Shown here: piece after piece, positions 7,221-9,869 of the stretch
Layout of the letters: every line of letters starts with the position of its first letter
Position numbering within the stretch: the first letter of the stretch is position 1
NCBI GenBank assembly: GCA_023251415.1
Contig: JAHEYX010000091.1
Location: 1 to 9,869 of the forward strand
DNA length: 9,869 bases
From: Chitinophagales bacterium
GTDB lineage: Bacteria; Bacteroidota; Bacteroidia; Chitinophagales; CAIODY01
Direction: 5' to 3'
Notes under the pieces: model-generated
What the model was told of the DNA's origin: nothing
What the model saw: only the letters and a program-made list of their open reading frames with translations
Database searches by the model: none
Position numbers and translations under genes: made by a program

Positions 7221-7228
7221 CAAATATA
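7221..7228 (-). promoter_or_regulatory. Candidate Bacteroidota -7 box (TATATTTG) for the two-gene secreted operon
   Basis: On the - strand this reads TATATTTG, a full match to TAnnTTTG, and ends 16 bases before the ATG at 7204. No good -33 TTTG lies 19-20 bases upstream, so the call rests on the -7 box and its position. Confidence 0.45.
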
Positions 7229-7516
7229 TTTATTATTTCTTAAATAAACGCTAAAAAACAGAGATTCACTAAAGCAAAAGCTTATTAAATAATGATATTA
7301 CTTTTATCCCTTTGCGAAATTAATGCTACCCCTGTTGTACAATTTTTAAAATAACGCTACAAGTTTATAAGTATTAGTAAATTATTTATTTACCTAACTT
7401 TTAAACCGCTGAGCTTATCATAAAAGGAAGATTTAACGCTACTTAATGGTATTAATTAATATAGGCTACTAATATTAAAAATTAAAATGTATATTCGTTG
7501 AAAGTTGATGGTAAGT

Positions 7517-7530
7517 TTGCGTAATCGCAA
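7517..7530. promoter_or_regulatory. Short inverted repeat, possible operator upstream of the VOC gene
   Basis: TTGCG and CGCAA arms flank a TAAT spacer, and this GC-containing dyad stands out in very AT-rich surroundings. It lies 69 bases before the VOC start codon, where a dimeric regulator could bind. A 5-bp dyad can arise by chance, so this is only a candidate. Confidence 0.25.
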
Positions 7531-7599
7531 TTCCATTAACTTGGACTAAAGCAGGCAGAATATTGTTTTTATTCCTTTAACTAATTAAATAGCAAACCT

Positions 7600-7938
7600 A
7601 TGATTACAGGAGCGCATACTATTCTTTACAGTTCGAATCCGGAACTAGATCGTGAGTTTTTTAAAACTGTACTAAAGTTCAAAAATATTGACATCGGACA
7701 TGGTTGGTTAATTTTTGCATTGCCAACATCAGAAATGGCTGTTCACCCTGCTGCTGAAAGTGGCTTGGCTGAATTCTATCTCTTGTGTGATGATATTAAT
7801 GACTTTATTACTGAAATGGCATTGCATAAAGTGCATTACTCCCCTATTGATAATCAACGTTGGGGAGATATTACTTATATTATCTTACCTGGCGGTGGTA
7901 AATTAGGTGTATATCAACCTAAACATGCACAGCCGTAA
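7600..7938 (+). CDS. VOC (glyoxalase/extradiol dioxygenase fold) family protein
   Basis: This 112-residue protein is a full-length single VOC protein with two beta-alpha-beta-beta-beta halves. It opens MITGAHTILYSSNPELDREF, the usual beta1-alpha1 start, with H6 at the position of the first metal ligand. GHGWLIFALP (33-42) and AVHPA (47-51) complete the first half. EFYLLCDD (58-65) contains E58, a candidate second ligand. RWGDITYIILPGGGKLGVYQPKH (87-109) is the conserved end of the second half. Single VOC chains form the active site as dimers. Members of this subgroup are usually annotated only as VOC or glyoxalase-like, so the substrate cannot be named. It is cytosolic and stands alone, convergent with the propeller gene 70 bases downstream. 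Confidence 0.88.
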   Translation: MITGAHTILYSSNPELDREFFKTVLKFKNIDIGHGWLIFALPTSEMAVHPAAESGLAEFYLLCDDINDFITEMALHKVHYSPIDNQRWGDITYIILPGGGKLGVYQPKHAQP

Positions 7939-8003
7939 GTTGTAGTAAAAAGAAGCTGAATCGCTTTTAAAAAATCCAATTCTCCAATTACATTATTTAC
8001 AAC

Positions 8004-8022
8004 CAACATTAGTTGATTTTTT
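8004..8022 (+). terminator. Weak candidate terminator after the VOC gene
   Basis: A 4-bp stem CAAC/GTTG with an ATTA loop (8004-8015) is followed by A and six T. The stem is short and the site overlaps the end of the convergent gene, so this is a weak call. Confidence 0.2.
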
Positions 8023-9508
8023 GAAAACTTGCATGCATTTTCATAGCTGTTGTTCGACATTCCAAATAGTACATACCGGAAGGTAATTGATGCATATCTA
8101 CACGTAAATACGTTTGATTAATACCATTAATTTCTTTGATTATTTGACCAAATAAATTCCTAATAACGATAGTAGTAATTGGTGATTTCGTTTCTACGTT
8201 TAACCAATCGGCTACAGGATTCGGGAAACAGCGCATATCAAATCCATTAAATGCTTCAATACCTACAGGAATTACATCCAAAACTAATTGTAAAATTGAG
8301 TCACATCCGTGTTTATCAGCTAATGTGTCCCAATAAGTTCCGGCTACTTGAAAAAATTGATGATTAAAATAAAAGCTGTCACCACTAGCAATAGTCTGCT
8401 GAAGCATAGTCGAAGTACTTGAACAACCATATTTAGCAACGTACCAAAGTGTATCAGCATTTGTGAATCCACCCGCAGTATAAATGGCATTTAAATAATC
8501 AACTGCTATAGAATAACTAATTCCGTTAGCTTGTAAACTATTTATACCTCCTAATTCACTCCAAGCTGTTCCATCCCATTTAGCAATAAATCGATTGCCA
8601 GATGCATTCGTAAAATATCCGGCTACTAAAATAGCATTAGCGCTATCAACCGACATATCACAAATTATACTATTCGCTCCAAAGCTACTAATCCCTCCTA
8701 ATTCACTCCAGGAGGTACCATCCCAAACGGCAACATACTCCTTATTATTTGCATTGGTAAAAGAACCGGCTGCATAAAGTTTCCCGGATTGATCTACCGT
8801 TAAACTACTGATCCAATTATTAGCTTGTAAACCATTTATTCCACCCAATTCAGACCAGTTTGTACCATCCCATTTAGCTACATAATAATTTCCTGCAGTA
8901 TCTGTAAAATTACCGCTGGCATAAATAGCTCCGTTGCCATCACTACAAATTCTTCTGATAGAACCATTTGCGGACAGGCCGTTTACACCACCTAGCTCTG
9001 TCCAACTAATTCCATCCCATTTAGCAATGTAATTATATCCCGATGCATTGGTAAATGCCCCTGCTGCATATAAATTGCCGGCATTATCGAAATGCAATAC
9101 CGCAATATTATTATTTGCCGATAAGCTGTTTACTCCACCAACTTCCACCCAATTAAATCCGTTCCATTTCGCAACATACATTTTATTGGCATTGTTCTTA
9201 AAATGTCCTGCAGCATATACATTACCTGCGATATCCGTTTGAACAACTAAAATGTAACTAGATGGAGCTAAACTGTTTGCTCCGCCGAGTTCTGACCAGT
9301 GATTACCATCAAACTTAGCAATGTAATAATTATCCGATGCATTTTTGAAGTTTCCTGCCGCATAAAGCTTCCCTGCCCGATCAACACAAATGGTATTGAT
9401 GTAATTTGTTGCTCCTAAATCACTTTTGCCCCCTACTTCCATCCAATATTGGGCATTACTTTTACTAGCAGACCACAATAAAAAAAATATACTCAATAAA
9501 ATTCTCAT
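8009..9508 (-). CDS. Secreted seven-repeat beta-propeller-like protein with T9SS type A sorting domain
   Basis: This 499-residue protein has a signal peptide (MRILLSIFFLLWSASKSNAQ, cleaved near 19-20). Residues 24-362 are seven repeats of 49 residues with the consensus 'ELGGxNxLxANxxI...VDxxGxxYAAGxFTNAxGxxYVAKWDGTxWS'. Residues 363-413 form a linker of the type GDSFYFN...GTYWDTL...GCDSILQL, which often precedes sorting domains in this phylum. Residues ~425-499 are the T9SS type A sorting domain (CFPNPVADWLNV, IVIRNLFGQIIKE, LPSGMYYLEC). Seven blades suit a closed propeller, used on cell surfaces for binding proteins or sugars; no catalytic residues are evident and the ligand is unknown. A perfect -7 box TAGTTTTG lies upstream. 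The gene is probably monocistronic. Confidence 0.9.
   Translation of the reverse strand: MRILLSIFFLLWSASKSNAQYWMEVGGKSDLGATNYINTICVDRAGKLYAAGNFKNASDNYYIAKFDGNHWSELGGANSLAPSSYILVVQTDIAGNVYAAGHFKNNANKMYVAKWNGFNWVEVGGVNSLSANNNIAVLHFDNAGNLYAAGAFTNASGYNYIAKWDGISWTELGGVNGLSANGSIRRICSDGNGAIYASGNFTDTAGNYYVAKWDGTNWSELGGINGLQANNWISSLTVDQSGKLYAAGSFTNANNKEYVAVWDGTSWSELGGISSFGANSIICDMSVDSANAILVAGYFTNASGNRFIAKWDGTAWSELGGINSLQANGISYSIAVDYLNAIYTAGGFTNADTLWYVAKYGCSSTSTMLQQTIASGDSFYFNHQFFQVAGTYWDTLADKHGCDSILQLVLDVIPVGIEAFNGFDMRCFPNPVADWLNVETKSPITTIVIRNLFGQIIKEINGINQTYLRVDMHQLPSGMYYLECRTTAMKMHASFQKIN
8423..9439 (-). repeat. Seven tandem 49-codon repeats (propeller blades)
   Basis: Repeats start at residues 24, 73, 122, 171, 220, 269 and 318. 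The first six are exactly 49 residues, and the seventh ends after 45, at KYGC, before the DGTxWS strand. Conserved elements are (E)(L/V)GG, (Y)AAG.FTNA and AKWDG..W. Spacing is strict although the residues vary, as expected when fold constrains length. Confidence 0.88.
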
Positions 9509-9524
9509 CTTAATTTATTTATAG

Positions 9525-9532
9525 CAAAACTA
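9525..9532 (-). promoter_or_regulatory. Candidate Bacteroidota -7 box (TAGTTTTG) for the propeller gene
   Basis: The - strand reads TAGTTTTG, a full match to TAnnTTTG, ending 16 bases before the ATG at 9508. This is the same spacing as the box in front of the two-gene secreted operon. No clear -33 box is seen. Confidence 0.45.
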
Positions 9533-9741
9533 GGTAACTATAAAGGAATAAAGTAGGATATAAAACATATAAAAAGTAGAAATAAATTATTATCCTCCTT
9601 GTATTTGAGCGAATAAGAAACTTCGTTTCGTCAAGTATAATTTGCATTTCGTGTAAAGATGTAGTCGACCTATTAATCTTAAATTAAATTCACTCCTTAA
9701 ACCTATAGGCTTGATTCAATAAAAAAAACAATCAATAAATA

Positions 9742-9770
9742 ACTTGTTGCACAAGCTATTCTTAACAAGT
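9742..9770. promoter_or_regulatory. Overlapping inverted repeats upstream of the phosphoesterase gene
   Basis: CTTGT-TGC-ACAAG (9743-9755) can form a short hairpin. The same left arm, extended to ACTTGTT (9742-9748), is also complementary to AACAAGT (9764-9770), so the two pairings are mutually exclusive. The site ends 14 bases before the start codon. It could be a regulator-binding site or a small 5' leader switch, but there is no independent support. Confidence 0.25.
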
Positions 9771-9784
9771 GTAATTCATTTACA

Positions 9785-9869
9785 ATGCGAAAAATTGCCT
9801 ACTTAACTGATTTACATTTGGATGAAACCTTTCCCTTAGAACATGGAGTAGATCCAAAAGCAAATTTGG
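9785..9869 (+). CDS. Metallophosphoesterase (calcineurin-like), N-terminal fragment cut by window end
   Basis: An ATG at 9785 opens a frame that runs off the right edge. The 28 visible residues read MRKIAYLTDLHLDETFPLEH and continue to GVDPKANL. The hydrophobic strand followed by D-L-H is the first metal-binding motif (D-x-H) of calcineurin-like phosphoesterases, and 'TDLHLDE' is typical of their N-termini. The later motifs (GD, GNH, H, GHxH) would lie outside the window, so substrate and subgroup cannot be told. No signal peptide is seen, so a cytosolic enzyme is likely. Confidence 0.72.
   Translation, partial: MRKIAYLTDLHLDETFPLEHGVDPKANL

Larger units (their letters stand above)
7205..7599. 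other. 395-base AT-rich intergenic region between divergent genes
   Basis: No coding frame of credible length is seen on either strand. It holds the -7 box of the - strand operon (7221-7228), three copies of AACGCTA (7247-7253, 7353-7359, 7435-7441) plus a near-copy AATGCTA (7322-7328), and the inverted repeat TTGCG-TAAT-CGCAA (7517-7530) upstream of the VOC gene. No clear promoter for the VOC gene and no RNA-gene structure could be made out. Confidence 0.5.

Noticed and set aside
6400..7247. Open frames over the two-gene secreted operon (6400-6612 +, 6871-7101 -, 7029-7247 +)
   Set aside because: They are shadows in other frames of two genes with clear signal peptides and domains.
7950..7976. 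Possible hairpin AAAAGAAGC / GCTTTT after the VOC gene
   Set aside because: The arms do not pair without a multi-base bulge and no T-tract follows, so it is not a credible terminator.
8595..9242. Antisense open frames over the propeller repeats (8595-8777, 9048-9242)
   Set aside because: The recurring antisense sequence reflects the 49-codon repeat on the other strand, not separate genes.
8423..9439. CRISPR-like array suggested by regular repeats
   Set aside because: The 147-base periodicity lies wholly inside one reading frame and is a protein repeat; there are no short identical repeats with unique spacers.

Overview
The window looks like chromosomal DNA of a Bacteroidota bacterium, probably from the Chitinophagales/Sphingobacteriales side of the phylum. 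The reasons are AT-rich DNA, weak or absent Shine-Dalgarno sites, TAnnTTTG-type -7 promoter boxes, GTG/TTG starts, and above all several secreted proteins built from typical Bacteroidota modules: type IX secretion (T9SS) type A C-terminal sorting domains, the GINYQAVA N-terminal domain, PKD/Ig-like repeats and FN3-like repeats. The exact genus cannot be read from the sequence.

Layout. 1-2294 (+) is the 3' end of a very large T9SS-exported protein that enters from the left edge, with the tail of an Ig-like repeat, three tandem ~196-residue double-FN3-like units and a sorting domain. A hairpin with a UUCG loop, usable in both directions, separates it from a convergent DUF853/HerA-like ATPase gene (2390-3949, -). 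After a 389-base gap with only a doubtful 56-codon frame come two + strand genes: a lipoprotein of unknown function (4339-4995, TTG start) and a COG4339-type HD-superfamily phosphohydrolase (5152-5772).

Convergent to these lies a two-gene - strand operon (7204 to 5799) with a 4-base ATGA overlap: a small T9SS-sorted protein, then a GINYQAVA-type secreted protein without a sorting domain. A 395-base AT-rich gap separates it from a small VOC (glyoxalase-fold) gene (7600-7938, +). Convergent to that is a 499-residue T9SS-exported protein (9508 to 8009, -) with seven tandem 49-residue repeats, most likely a seven-bladed beta-propeller. At the right edge, 9785 onward (+) begins a calcineurin-like metallophosphoesterase cut by the window end.

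How the genes work together. Three proteins carry T9SS sorting signals and a fourth is secreted by Sec, so the region is rich in cell-surface or extracellular proteins. No T9SS machinery gene is present. The cytosolic genes (HerA-like ATPase, HD hydrolase, VOC protein, phosphoesterase) are ordinary housekeeping or accessory singletons with no evident shared pathway. I see no mobile element, CRISPR array, rRNA, tRNA or defence cassette. The most interesting material is the architecture of the repeat proteins and the coupled secreted pair.
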